Assembly (NCBI GenBank): GCA_964598395.1 | Contig: CAZRBW010000010.1 | Span: forward strand, 1-63,916 | Direction of reading: 5' to 3' | DNA length: 63,916 bases | DNA from: CAXBDP01 sp964598395 | GTDB taxonomy: Bacteria; Bacteroidota; Bacteroidia; Cytophagales; Cyclobacteriaceae | Shown here: piece by piece, positions 34,387-44,095 of the stretch | Numbering within the stretch: the stretch's first letter is position 1 | Layout: each line of letters opens with the position of its first letter | Notes under the pieces: generated by a model | Database searches by the model: none | Told to the model about the DNA's origin: nothing | The model's input: only the letters and a program-made list of their open reading frames with translations | Position numbers and translations under genes: made by a program

Positions 34387-34413
34387 TTCAATTTATCGAT
34401 AAAATCGAAATAA

Positions 34414-34656
34414 TTACTTCTTAACGTAACGTCTGTTGAATTTCTCAACTCTACCAGCTGTATCCACAAGCATTTTCTTGCCAGTGTAAAAAGGGTGAGA
34501 ATCAGAACTTACTTCAATTTTCACCAAAGGATACGTTTTACCTTCAACTTCAATTGTATCTGGAGTATTAATGGTAGACCTAGTGATAAACTGGGTTTCT
34601 GTTGATGTGTCAAAAAACACAACTTCTCTGTAGTTTGGATGTATATCTTTTCTCAT
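34414..34656 (-). CDS. rpmE2: 50S ribosomal protein L31 type B
   Basis: An 80-residue ribosomal protein starting MRKDIHPNYREVVFFD; an earlier in-frame start would add 22 atypical residues. SSDSHPFYTGKKM is the family landmark. The Cys zinc motif of type A L31 is absent, so this is the zinc-free type B form. It has its own promoter and terminator. Confidence 0.93.
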   Translation of the reverse strand: MRKDIHPNYREVVFFDTSTETQFITRSTINTPDTIEVEGKTYPLVKIEVSSDSHPFYTGKKMLVDTAGRVEKFNRRYVKK

Positions 34657-34698
34657 TACGAAATTATTTTTAATGCTTCTCTTCCCAAAAAAGAGGGG

Positions 34699-34730
34699 CA
34701 AAGATAAAGTTATCCTCTTCAATAACCAAA
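34699..34730 (-). promoter_or_regulatory. rpmE2 promoter
   Basis: On the minus strand TTTG (34730-34727) and TATCTTTG (34706-34699) are separated by 20 bases, the standard Bacteroidota -33/-7 arrangement. The inferred start of transcription is near 34692, about 36 bases before the ATG. Confidence 0.7.
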
Positions 34731-34941
34731 TGTAGCTCAGAAGATTTTGCGAATATTGCTAATTACATGACCAAATTTACTTCTTTTAAATAATTCCGAA
34801 GAAATGATTCATTTTAGTCTACAAATAAATGATAGAATTCAATATCAATTTTAGCTTTGTAGTCATTATGCAAAGAAGCTTTGGGCTTTACATTGCCCAA
34901 ATTTTTCGAATTTGTGCTATACTTGTAGCATCTGTACTAAT

Positions 34942-36639
34942 ATGATCAAAAATTCAGTCATTCTTCTCCTTGTTCTTCTGTTCTCACAGATTTCAACATT
35001 TGCGCAAAGTACGCATGTACCTCTCAATAGAGATTATTATCATCTTATTGAGCGCTACGAGATAAAGTCCAAAGGCTTGATGCCAGGTTTATTCAGCACG
35101 GTAAAGCCACTCAAGAGAAATGAAGTAGCAATGCTAGCAGATTCGCTACTATCGTCAGGGCAGGTCTGGTCTTCCAAAGATCTTTTTAATCTGCAATACT
35201 TGGCTGATGATAATTGGGAATTTTCAGATTATGCCAATTGGGATAAAAATGAAATCTTTCTTGATAAATATAGATTCACAGGCATTGAGGATATTCAAAG
35301 AACTGGCGATCGTTGGTTGAGATACCAAATGAATCCGGTGATTGGAACTAGCGTGGGTGTAGATACAGAAGCGGGAGGTAACTTGAGATTCCAAAGTAGC
35401 ATTGGAGCTGAGGTTCGCGGCTCACTTTTCAATAGGGTTGCTGTATATGGATATTTCACTCAAAACTGGGCAGTATTTCCAACTTATGTGCAAGACAGAA
35501 TTAGCGATGTGGGCGTGATTCCTGGCGAGGGCTACTTCGACAAAATGGGTAATCAAGGGCATTCGTTTACTACTCCTAGATTCAACATATCTACCAAAGT
35601 GGCCAAGCATATAGACTTACAAACAGGCTTCGACCGTAATTTTATTGGCAATGGTCATCGCTCGATGATTCTTTCAGACTTTGGTAACAATAATTTCTAC
35701 ATCAAGGCAAATGCTAAATTAGGTCACTTTAATTACACTATGATTCAAAATGTGATGCGGGCAGATGCATATGGCATTTATGGCGAATCGAGCATTGGCG
35801 AGAGCTTTCCAAAGAAATACCAAGCCTTCCACAGATTGGGAATTGATATTGGCAAAAACTTCAATATCGGAATATTTGAAACGGTAGTTTATGGCCGCGA
35901 AAGAGAAAATGGATCTAACCCGATTGAAGTGGGATATATGGTTCCCGCAATATTCTTTAGAGCTACAGAACAGCAAGTTGGTTCTGCGGATAATGCACTA
36001 CTTGGGATTGATTACAAGTGGAATTTCTTAAGCTCATTCTCTTTTTATGGTCAAGTGATTTTTGATGAGTTTGTACTGGAAGAACTTCGCTCGGGTGAAG
36101 GCTGGTGGGCAAATAAATTTGGTATTCAAACAGGCCTGAAATACATAGACGCATTTGGAGTGAGCAACCTTGATCTGCAAGTGGAAGGGAATATTACAAG
36201 ACCATATAACTACACACATCAAAATAATTTCAATAGCTATACCCACTTTTTGCAACCCATTGCTCATCCATTTGGCACCAATTTCAAGGAAGTGGTGGGA
36301 ATACTTCGCTACCAGCCTAGAGAAAGACTTCACATCGTGGCAAGAGGCTTTTTCAACCAATTTGGAGCGGATGATGAAGATACCAATTGGGGTGCAGATA
36401 TATTAAAACCATACACCTCCCGCGAACAAAACTATGGGAATGTGATAGGCCAAGGTATCGATACGAAAATCCTTTATGCCGACCTCACACTTTCTTATAT
36501 GGTCAAGCATAATTTATTTGTGGATTTCCGCACAGTGTATCGAAATCTCACAAGTGAAATAAGCAGCCGAGATCGAAATACTTCATTTACACAGATTGGC
36601 CTTCGTTTAAATCTTTCTCAACGTGATCACGATTTTTAA
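34942..36639 (+). CDS. Wzi-like capsule assembly outer-membrane protein, first copy
   Basis: A 565-residue protein; the ATG at 34942 gives the signal peptide MIKNSVILLLVLLFSQIS ending FAQ. The mature start VPLNRDYYHLIERYEIKSKG and later LGHFNYTMIQN, FHRLGIDIGKNFNIGIFE and GILRYQPRERLHIVARG are shared with its neighbour and fit the Bacteroidota Wzi-like family, 18-strand barrels that bind capsular polysaccharide at the surface. The last strand ends HDF. It is followed at two bases by a paralogue and then an MsbA-like exporter. Confidence 0.75.
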   Translation: MIKNSVILLLVLLFSQISTFAQSTHVPLNRDYYHLIERYEIKSKGLMPGLFSTVKPLKRNEVAMLADSLLSSGQVWSSKDLFNLQYLADDNWEFSDYANWDKNEIFLDKYRFTGIEDIQRTGDRWLRYQMNPVIGTSVGVDTEAGGNLRFQSSIGAEVRGSLFNRVAVYGYFTQNWAVFPTYVQDRISDVGVIPGEGYFDKMGNQGHSFTTPRFNISTKVAKHIDLQTGFDRNFIGNGHRSMILSDFGNNNFYIKANAKLGHFNYTMIQNVMRADAYGIYGESSIGESFPKKYQAFHRLGIDIGKNFNIGIFETVVYGRERENGSNPIEVGYMVPAIFFRATEQQVGSADNALLGIDYKWNFLSSFSFYGQVIFDEFVLEELRSGEGWWANKFGIQTGLKYIDAFGVSNLDLQVEGNITRPYNYTHQNNFNSYTHFLQPIAHPFGTNFKEVVGILRYQPRERLHIVARGFFNQFGADDEDTNWGADILKPYTSREQNYGNVIGQGIDTKILYADLTLSYMVKHNLFVDFRTVYRNLTSEISSRDRNTSFTQIGLRLNLSQRDHDF

Positions 36640-36641
36640 CC

Positions 36642-38339
36642 ATGCGTAATTCTATCAACTATATCATCGCTTTTGGTATTGCATGGACTTTCCTCCCGCT
36701 AGCAAGTGAAGGGCAAAGTGTGAACGTACCATTAAATAAAGATTATTATCATCTGATCGAAAGGTATCAAGTGAAGAGTGGTTTCCAATCTTCAGACTTT
36801 GCCATGAAGCCTTGGCAAAGAAGGAACGTAGCCATGCTTGCAGATTTTCTCCGTGAAAATGATACGCTCGCGCTCAGCAAGCAAGATCAATTTAACTTAG
36901 AATACTTAGCCCTTGATAATTGGGAATGGTCAAATACGGTAAATCCAGATAGTGACAAGCCTACGTTAAAGCACTTTTTTAAAAAGAAATCTGACTGGTT
37001 TCATTATTCTGACGAAGATTTCCAACTCCACATCAGCCCAGTGCTACACTTAGGAATGGGGCGTGAAAATGATGTTGACGAACCAACTTTCCTCAATACA
37101 AGAGGCTTAGAAGTTCGCGGACAAATTGCTAATTCATTGGGTTTTTATACCTATGTAGGTGAAAATCAAGCTCGCTTTCCAACTTATGTAAGAGAATATA
37201 TCGAGCAGGAAAACTTTGCAGTACCAGGCGAAGGTTTTTGGAAGGATTTCAAAGAAGGCGGAGTGGATTTCCTAACAGGCCGTGCTTATATCACCTTCGA
37301 TCCAGTAGAGAAGCTCAACGTGCAATTTGGCTACGATCGTAATTTCATTGGGCACGGCTATCGTAGTGTGCTTCTTTCCGATTTCTCAACCAATTACCTA
37401 TTCTTAAAATTCGATACGCAAATAGGCAAGCGTTTCCAGCTCACAAATTTATTTACAGAACTTCGTGCAACTGCTTTTGCTGGCGCTACAGGCTCTATCG
37501 ATGGCGAGTTTCCAAAGAAATACATGACACTCCATCGCTTTGGTTTTGATATCACGCCTAATTTGAATATTGGTGTGTTTGAGCAAATAATCTATGGCGA
37601 TGAGAATATCAATAAAGCTGTACCTATAAAAATTGCCTATTTCAATCCCTTCATTTTCACTCGCTCGCTGTTCAATACAAGCGAGCCTGGCGAAAATAAA
37701 GCCGCTGGTATGGACGTAAGATGGAATCTGTTCAACACCATGAGCGTATATGGCACGGCATATTTTGATGGCTTGCAGCTGAAAGAATTTGGTAATGGAG
37801 CGTGGAACAATAATATCGCTTCGCAAATTGGATTAAAGTATTTTGATGTATTGGATATCTCTAATTTGGATATACAAGCAGAGGTAAATCATATCACGCC
37901 ATACACCTATGCACGCAAAAACTACCTAATGAATGCTGCACATTTCAGGCAACCATTAGCGCATCCAATGGGTGCTAATTTGCGGGAGTTGGTTGGGATA
38001 TTGCGTTATCAGCCGATCGATAGATTGTCTGTTACGGCTAAGGCAATTATCACCAAATTTGGTGGCGACTTGCCAGGACAAAATTTTGGTGGCGATGTGA
38101 TGAGAACGACAGACTCTCGAGTTCAGGATTTTGACAACGAAGTAGGCCAAGGCAATAGCAGCGATCTGCAATTGTATGATTTTACTGCCACATACATGCT
38201 CAAGCACAATTTATTTATTGACCTACGCCAGACTATCCGAAATTTATCGCAAGAAGTGAATACTGGCAAAAAGGAGAATACTACCTTTACACAGCTATTG
38301 CTACGGTGGAATATCCCGCATCGCGATCATGAGTTTTAG
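36642..38339 (+). CDS. Wzi-like capsule assembly outer-membrane protein, second copy
   Basis: A 565-residue paralogue of the previous gene, with signal peptide and mature start VPLNKDYYHLIERYQVKSGF. Matching landmarks are FGYDRNFIGHGYRSVLLSDF, LHRFGFDITPNLNIGVFE and ELVGILRYQPIDRLSVTAKA. The two proteins have identical length but only moderate identity, so the duplication is old. Both end in a barrel strand with DHxF. They may form the two surface components of one polysaccharide system. Confidence 0.75.
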   Translation: MRNSINYIIAFGIAWTFLPLASEGQSVNVPLNKDYYHLIERYQVKSGFQSSDFAMKPWQRRNVAMLADFLRENDTLALSKQDQFNLEYLALDNWEWSNTVNPDSDKPTLKHFFKKKSDWFHYSDEDFQLHISPVLHLGMGRENDVDEPTFLNTRGLEVRGQIANSLGFYTYVGENQARFPTYVREYIEQENFAVPGEGFWKDFKEGGVDFLTGRAYITFDPVEKLNVQFGYDRNFIGHGYRSVLLSDFSTNYLFLKFDTQIGKRFQLTNLFTELRATAFAGATGSIDGEFPKKYMTLHRFGFDITPNLNIGVFEQIIYGDENINKAVPIKIAYFNPFIFTRSLFNTSEPGENKAAGMDVRWNLFNTMSVYGTAYFDGLQLKEFGNGAWNNNIASQIGLKYFDVLDISNLDIQAEVNHITPYTYARKNYLMNAAHFRQPLAHPMGANLRELVGILRYQPIDRLSVTAKAIITKFGGDLPGQNFGGDVMRTTDSRVQDFDNEVGQGNSSDLQLYDFTATYMLKHNLFIDLRQTIRNLSQEVNTGKKENTTFTQLLLRWNIPHRDHEF

Positions 38340-38374
38340 TCCTTGTTGATTTTTCAATTAATTCCCTTCCTCGA

Positions 38375-40207
38375 ATGAAAACCTATCTGCGAATATTGAC
38401 CTATGCCAAACCTTATGGGAAATATTTGCCGAGATATATCTTTTTTGCCACATTGGCGATCATTTTTGGCCTGCTCAACTATGCGTTGCTCAAGCCACTT
38501 TTCGATGTAGTATTCGAGCAGGTAGATCTAGAGCAAATTGCGCAATATAAAGAGCCCATAGAGTTTAGCCTGTCGCTAGACTATTTCATGCATACATTCA
38601 ACCATTTTCTGGTAAAGGCGTCTGAAACGCAGGGAAAAATGGGTACCCTCCAATACGTGTGTGCAGTGATTGTGCTGTCAGTGCTGCTTTCCAATGTGTT
38701 CACTTATGTATCAAATGTGCTATTGGCAAAAATCAGAGCTAAGGTGATCGAAAAGCTGAGGATGGATATTTTTGACAAGGCGACAGAACTACATTTGGGT
38801 TATTTCACCAATGAGCGCAAAGGCGATTTGATGTCACGTATCACCAATGATGTGCAGGAGGTGGAAAATACAATCGTTAGCACCTTGAAAGTAGCATTTC
38901 GCGAGCCTGCTACTATCATTATCACTTTCGTAATACTCTTTGCAATTTCAGCCAAGCTCACCTTTTTCACGCTATTATTCCTACCCGTTACAGGCTATTT
39001 AATTTCGGAAATTACTAAGAGGCTAAAGAAAAAGGCTATTCAAAGTCAGGAATCACTTGGCCGGATAGTGAGTATTTTGGACGAAACACTTTCAGGAATT
39101 CGAGTGATTAAGGCATTTTCGGCGAGAACTTACATAAGCCAAGTATTTGGGCGGGAGGTTGCGGAATACTCCGGAATCAATATTTCAATGGCACGCAAAA
39201 ACGAACTTGCTTCACCGCTTTCTCAATTCCTAGGAGTAATGGTTGTTGCCGGCATATTGCTTTATGGAGGCAATTTGGTGCTCAACCAAGCGTCCGATTT
39301 GTCCGCCAGTGCATTTTTCACTTATATCATTTTATTTACTCAAGTACTGAATCCCTCGAAAGCGATTTCTCAAGCAGTTTCCAATATCCAAAGAGGGATT
39401 GCTTCTGGTGATAGAATATTTGCTATTATAGATACACCTCCCGCCATTACGGATCCTGAGCCAGCCAAAGTCATGAATGATTTTGAGCAGGGGATTGAGT
39501 TTAAAGATGTATGGTTTTCTTACGATAAGGAATGGGTGCTCAAAGGCTTAAATTTGCGCATCGAAAAAGGTAAATCAGTGGCTCTCGTTGGGCCTTCTGG
39601 TGGCGGAAAATCTACCATTGCAGATTTGGTTCCTCGATTTTACGATCCTACAAAAGGATCTGTTTGGATTGATGGCCAAGATATTCGTTCCTACAAAATT
39701 GGTGATTTGCGAAAACACATGGGAATCGTTACCCAAGAGTCTATCCTTTTCAATGATTCCGTTTTCAAAAATATCGCTTTTGGCAAGCCCGATGCAAAAA
39801 TGGAAGATGTAATACAAGCCGCCAAAATTGCCAATGCACATGCCTTTATCGAACAGCTTGAGAATGGCTACGAAACCATGATTGGTGAACGTGGCACTCG
39901 ACTTAGTGGAGGCCAAAGACAGCGATTGAGCATTGCGAGAGCAGTATTCAAAAATCCTTCGATCTTGATACTAGATGAAGCTACCTCTGCACTCGATTCT
40001 GAATCCGAAAAATTAGTGCAGGATGCTTTATTCAATCTGATGAAAAATAGAACCTCGCTGGTAATAGCCCATCGATTGAGTACGATCCAACATGCAGATG
40101 AAATAATCGTGGTTGAAAGGGGCGAAATTATTGAAAGAGGCAGTCATTCTGAATTAATTGAACGTGATGGCTTGTATAAAAAGCTAAGCCAAATTCAGCA
40201 AAGCTGA
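38375..40207 (+). CDS. MsbA-like ABC exporter (fused membrane and ATPase domains)
   Basis: A 610-residue half-transporter. Residues about 1-340 hold six transmembrane helices, and residues about 365-610 are the ATPase with Walker A GPSGGGKST, Q-loop GIVTQES, signature LSGGQRQRLSIARA and Walker B ILILDEATSALD. It resembles lipid A or glycolipid flippases. Its position after the Wzi-like genes and before gmhA supports export of lipopolysaccharide or a related envelope glycolipid. Confidence 0.85.
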   Translation: MKTYLRILTYAKPYGKYLPRYIFFATLAIIFGLLNYALLKPLFDVVFEQVDLEQIAQYKEPIEFSLSLDYFMHTFNHFLVKASETQGKMGTLQYVCAVIVLSVLLSNVFTYVSNVLLAKIRAKVIEKLRMDIFDKATELHLGYFTNERKGDLMSRITNDVQEVENTIVSTLKVAFREPATIIITFVILFAISAKLTFFTLLFLPVTGYLISEITKRLKKKAIQSQESLGRIVSILDETLSGIRVIKAFSARTYISQVFGREVAEYSGINISMARKNELASPLSQFLGVMVVAGILLYGGNLVLNQASDLSASAFFTYIILFTQVLNPSKAISQAVSNIQRGIASGDRIFAIIDTPPAITDPEPAKVMNDFEQGIEFKDVWFSYDKEWVLKGLNLRIEKGKSVALVGPSGGGKSTIADLVPRFYDPTKGSVWIDGQDIRSYKIGDLRKHMGIVTQESILFNDSVFKNIAFGKPDAKMEDVIQAAKIANAHAFIEQLENGYETMIGERGTRLSGGQRQRLSIARAVFKNPSILILDEATSALDSESEKLVQDALFNLMKNRTSLVIAHRLSTIQHADEIIVVERGEIIERGSHSELIERDGLYKKLSQIQQS

Positions 40208-40255
40208 CAGAGTGTTTTCAAATTTTTTGTAGCTTAGTAGCATAACTCTATTATC

Positions 40256-40612
40256 ATGACACAAAAAGTCCAAACTTTTAGCATAATTCATCTTTCTTGG
40301 TTACTCATTACAGTAGTTATTGCCTTACTTAATAATCAAGAATTAATTCCAGCCGCCTTTATTCCTTTATTTATTTGGTGGACTTTAATTGGCTTATTGA
40401 CATTCATTATTATCATGATTCGCCAGGCCATTCAATTGAAAAATACTCAAAAGATGGAGAAAATGTATTTAGATAAAATCAAAGATATCAAAGCAGAGAT
40501 GTTTGATTTAGAAAAGGAAAAAAACAACTGGCAGAGAAAAGCACAAACAGCTGAAATTTCACCAAAAAAAGGGACTGAGGAAGATAACACTGGATTTTCA
40601 AGCCATAAATAG
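40256..40612 (+). CDS. Small two-helix membrane protein with coiled coil
   Basis: A 118-residue protein with two hydrophobic segments (about residues 8-28 and 33-55) and a charged, coiled-coil-like C-terminal half (KMEKMYLDKIKDIKAEMFDLEKEKNNW). I do not recognise the family. It starts 49 bases after the exporter and ends three bases before gmhA, so it belongs to the envelope operon. Confidence 0.6.
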   Translation: MTQKVQTFSIIHLSWLLITVVIALLNNQELIPAAFIPLFIWWTLIGLLTFIIIMIRQAIQLKNTQKMEKMYLDKIKDIKAEMFDLEKEKNNWQRKAQTAEISPKKGTEEDNTGFSSHK

Positions 40613-40615
40613 GAA

Positions 40616-41194
40616 ATGGATTATCAATTATTAATTCAAAAAGAACTTACAGAATCCAGAAAAGTATTAGATGTTTTTTTGAACTCTGGTAAGAATTTAC
40701 AAAAAATTGAATCTGCGGCTAGAGCGATGGTGGATTCATTTCTTCGTGGGGGAAAAGTAATTGCCTGTGGAAATGGTGGTTCGCATTGCGATGCGATGCA
40801 TTTCGCAGAAGAACTCACAGGCAGATATAGAGAGAACCGCAGAGCTCTGCCTGCAATCGCTATTTCTAACCCTGGCCATATTTCTTGCGTGGGCAACGAT
40901 TATGGCTTTGATCATATTTTCTCTCGCTATGTTGAGGCCATTGGCCAAAAGGGCGATATTTTGTTGGCGATAAGCACAAGTGGCAATTCTGCAAATGTGA
41001 TAAAAGCGGCAGTTTGTGCAAGGCAAAAAGGAATGATAGTAGTTTCACTTACTGGCAAAAAGGGAGGTGAACTAGCAGATTTATCTGATATAGAAATTCG
41101 AGTGGCTCATGATGGATATGCCGATCGTATTCAGGAAATCCATATTAAGGTAATCCACTCACTTATATTTTTGATTGAAAAAATGACTGAATAG
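40616..41194 (+). CDS. gmhA: Sedoheptulose 7-phosphate isomerase
   Basis: A 192-residue SIS-domain enzyme, the same length as E. coli GmhA, converting sedoheptulose 7-phosphate to D-glycero-manno-heptose 7-phosphate for lipopolysaccharide core. Landmarks are CGNGGSHCDAMHFAEELTGRY, AISTSGNSANVIKA and the C-terminal YADRIQEIHIKVIHSLI. It supports heptose-containing lipopolysaccharide in this organism. A DiaA-like SIS protein is the alternative. Confidence 0.85.
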   Translation: MDYQLLIQKELTESRKVLDVFLNSGKNLQKIESAARAMVDSFLRGGKVIACGNGGSHCDAMHFAEELTGRYRENRRALPAIAISNPGHISCVGNDYGFDHIFSRYVEAIGQKGDILLAISTSGNSANVIKAAVCARQKGMIVVSLTGKKGGELADLSDIEIRVAHDGYADRIQEIHIKVIHSLIFLIEKMTE

Positions 41195-41197
41195 ACA

Positions 41198-42736
41198 ATG
41201 CTTGCAAAGGTTTATGGAAGTGCAGTATATGGAGTAGATGCCAATGTGATTACCATTGAGGTAAACGTAAGTCAGGGCATCAAATTCTTTATGGTAGGCC
41301 TACCAGATAACGCGGTAAAAGAAAGCCAACAAAGAGTAGAGGCCGCCATAAAAACGCTTCGTTACCGAATGCCTCGCGAAAAAGTGGTGATCAACCTTGC
41401 TCCAGCTGATGTGAAAAAGGAAGGCTCAGCTTATGATCTCCCAATTGCTCTAGGAATTTTAAGCGCATCGGGCCAAATATTCTCTGATACACTCGACCAA
41501 TATATGCTCATGGGCGAATTGGCTTTAGATGGCACACTCAGGCCTATCAAGGGTGTTTTGCCTATTGCCATTGAAGCTCGCAAGCAAGGCTTCAAAGGTT
41601 TTGTATTACCCAAAGCCAATGCAAGCGAAGCCGCAATTGTAAATAATCTGGACGTAATTCCAGTTGAAACGCTAAAAGAAGCCATAGACTTTTTTGAGTC
41701 GCGAGTAGAAATTAAACCATTGAAGCAAGATACTCGCGATATATTTTTCAGTAAATTAAATGATTATGAAGCTGATTTTGAACACGTTCAAGGTCAGGAA
41801 AATATAAAGCGAGCATTAGAAATTGCCGCAGCAGGAGGCCATAATGTAATCATGATTGGCCCTCCAGGTGCTGGCAAAACGATGCTAGCAAAACGTCTTC
41901 CTTCTATCCTCCCGCCTTTGGGCTTGCATGAAGCATTAGAAACTACCAAAATTCATTCTGTAGCAGGCAGATTGGGGGATGAAGCCTCCCTCATCACTCG
42001 TCGTCCATTTAGAAGCCCACATCATACAATTTCGGATGTCGCCTTGGTTGGAGGCGGAGGAAATCCACAGCCAGGAGAAATTTCACTTGCACATAATGGC
42101 GTGCTCTTTCTGGACGAATTACCAGAATTTAAACGCACTGTACTGGAAGTAATGCGCCAACCACTTGAAGAACGAAGAGTAACTATTAGTAGAGCCAAAA
42201 TCTCAGTAGACTTTCCAGCCAATTTTATGCTTATCTCAAGTATGAATCCTTGTCCATGCGGCTACTATAATCATCCCGAAAAAGAGTGCGTATGTGCGCC
42301 GGGTATAGTGCAGAGATACTTAAATAAAGTCAGTGGACCATTACTGGATAGAATTGATTTGCATGTAGAAGTAACACCTGTGAGTTTCGATGAAATGACT
42401 GGAACGCGCAAAACAGAAAGCAGTGCTGAAATACGTGAGCGTGTAATAAAAGCGCGGGAGGTACAAAGCGAGCGCTTCAAGGCAACTCCAGAAATATACT
42501 CCAATGCCATGATGCCATCGCAAATGGTGAAGGAAGTATGCCAAATAAATGAAGCAGGGCGGACTTTACTCAAAACTGCAATGGAAAGACTGGGGCTTTC
42601 AGCTAGAGCTTATGATCGAATATTGAAAGTCTCAAGAACCATTGCAGACTTGTCCGATAGTAAGGAAATAAAAATTGAACATTTGGCAGAAGCCATCCAA
42701 TACAGAAGCTTGGATAGAGAAGGCTGGGCAGGATAA
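41198..42736 (+). CDS. YifB/ComM family AAA+ ATPase
   Basis: A 512-residue protein: an N-terminal S5-like domain (MLAKVYGSAVYGVDANVITIE...), a Mg-chelatase-type AAA+ core with Walker A GPPGAGKTMLAKRLPS and Walker B VLFLDELPEF, a Cys cluster (CPCGYYNHPEKECVC) and the C-terminal lid. ComM is a branch-migration helicase that helps integrate DNA taken up in natural transformation; YifB homologues are widespread, so its presence does not prove competence. It lies three bases after gmhA. Confidence 0.9.
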   Translation: MLAKVYGSAVYGVDANVITIEVNVSQGIKFFMVGLPDNAVKESQQRVEAAIKTLRYRMPREKVVINLAPADVKKEGSAYDLPIALGILSASGQIFSDTLDQYMLMGELALDGTLRPIKGVLPIAIEARKQGFKGFVLPKANASEAAIVNNLDVIPVETLKEAIDFFESRVEIKPLKQDTRDIFFSKLNDYEADFEHVQGQENIKRALEIAAAGGHNVIMIGPPGAGKTMLAKRLPSILPPLGLHEALETTKIHSVAGRLGDEASLITRRPFRSPHHTISDVALVGGGGNPQPGEISLAHNGVLFLDELPEFKRTVLEVMRQPLEERRVTISRAKISVDFPANFMLISSMNPCPCGYYNHPEKECVCAPGIVQRYLNKVSGPLLDRIDLHVEVTPVSFDEMTGTRKTESSAEIRERVIKAREVQSERFKATPEIYSNAMMPSQMVKEVCQINEAGRTLLKTAMERLGLSARAYDRILKVSRTIADLSDSKEIKIEHLAEAIQYRSLDREGWAG

Positions 42737-42739
42737 ATT

Positions 42740-42964
42740 TTATTTGCTTTTATTTCTTCTTTCTTCCTCCTCCCGCTGCTTTCTTATACGCCAGCTACGT
42801 GCCACAAACCACAAGATTATCATAAGTATTGGTGCTACTACATACAATAATACATCAGCCGTTGAATTTATGCTCAATGGTGAACCATCCTCTGGATTGG
42901 GAACTCCTTGAGGAATTTGTAACATAATTATAATAGCGAAGACAAAAGCGTTTAGTATATTCAT
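42740..42964 (-). CDS. Small single-helix membrane protein
   Basis: A 74-residue protein with a hydrophobic N terminus (possible signal or first helix), a second helix (LLYVVAPILMIILWFVA) and a basic/acidic tail RIRKQREEEERRNKSK. It is of a type often seen in Bacteroidota genomes; no function is known. Its stop lies three bases from the yifB stop, convergent. Confidence 0.55.
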   Translation of the reverse strand: MNILNAFVFAIIIMLQIPQGVPNPEDGSPLSINSTADVLLYVVAPILMIILWFVARSWRIRKQREEEERRNKSK

Positions 42965-43179
42965 ATAGTTAGTATTTATAATTACTCAGAAGTTAAATTT
43001 ATAGAGAACTTAATCATACTCTTATACACACGTCTCAAATGGCTCTTTGTTGTAGACAACAAGTCCAATTATAATGCTTCACAATTTTACATCTTGTAGT
43101 CTGAATCTAATTTTCGAAAAAAAATAATTGATATTAAACCCTTATTTCATTTTACAATCAAAGGTTGAAATCTAACAAC

Positions 43180-44043
43180 ATGAGAAAACTACTTGCAACC
43201 TTAATTGGTGCATTCTTCGTAAGTGGAGTTGCATCTGCACAGCTTATTGTAAATAAAGCTGATTTTACTCCAGTACTGGATGGTAATAATCAAGAGTGGC
43301 CACAAGAAAAACTAAGCAAGGAAGATAAAACAGGCTTATCCTATCAAGCAATGGCCGACGATGAATTTCTTTATATTTTATTAGTAGCAGAACAAATGCC
43401 TTTTCAGCAGAAAATAATGAGAAATGGGCTTGTGCTTAATTTTACAACTAAGACAGGAAAAAAGAAATCTACTGGCAAACTATTATACCCATATAGCGCA
43501 ACAGGCGAAGCTACAATTCCTGTAATAAGAACCGAACCTGGTAAAAGACCTGATTTAGAATATATGAAGGAGCTTTTTCTGCTTAGGAATAAAGTATTCT
43601 TAGCAGATGGCTTTGTGGGTAAATTCAAGGGCCAGCAAACATTCGACAACAGCAATGGTATTAACCTAGGTGTAAATTGGAACGAATCACAGCATATGGT
43701 TTATGAATATAAAATACCTCTGAACCAACTTTTTACCGACAATGGTAATCCAAAGGATGCTGCAAATAGCATAGAAATGGAAGTAGTCGTAAATGGAGTT
43801 GCTGGTGCTAGCATGCAAGGTGGAGGCGGCGGCGCAATGATGGGTGGTGCTGGCGGAGGAATGCGCGGTGGTGCTGGTGCTGGCGGAGGGATGCGTGGAG
43901 GAGCCGGAAGACCTCCCGGAGGTGCTGAAGGAGGTGCTGAAGGAGGTGCTGCTGGCGGCGGTGGTGCCAATGCTGGCGCTCGTGCTCAAGCTGTAGACAT
44001 GATGAATAAAACATCATTTAAGACTGTTTTGAACTTTAATTAA
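43180..44043 (+). CDS. Exported protein with beta domain and Gly/Ala-rich repetitive tail
   Basis: A 287-residue protein; ATG at 43180 (signal peptide MRKLLATLIGAFFVSGVASA) is preferred over TTG at 43165. The N-terminal domain (about 22-205) opens FTPVLDGNNQEWP and resembles the CBM9/DOMON-like sandwich seen in some exported Bacteroidota proteins, at low certainty. The tail (about 215-275) is built from GGAGGGMRGG-type and GGAEGGAEGG repeats. Its function is unknown; the tail suggests a flexible or wall-facing linker. Confidence 0.6.
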   Translation: MRKLLATLIGAFFVSGVASAQLIVNKADFTPVLDGNNQEWPQEKLSKEDKTGLSYQAMADDEFLYILLVAEQMPFQQKIMRNGLVLNFTTKTGKKKSTGKLLYPYSATGEATIPVIRTEPGKRPDLEYMKELFLLRNKVFLADGFVGKFKGQQTFDNSNGINLGVNWNESQHMVYEYKIPLNQLFTDNGNPKDAANSIEMEVVVNGVAGASMQGGGGGAMMGGAGGGMRGGAGAGGGMRGGAGRPPGGAEGGAEGGAAGGGGANAGARAQAVDMMNKTSFKTVLNFN

Positions 44044-44095
44044 CATAAATTTTAAAGGATAACCACGAATAGATTATCTATTTTTGCTAAAAAAA

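Noticed and set aside
43687..44017. Antisense frames rich in Pro, Ser or His opposite the Gly-rich tail gene.
   Set aside because: Mirror translations of the GGT/GCT repeat; no independent evidence of coding.
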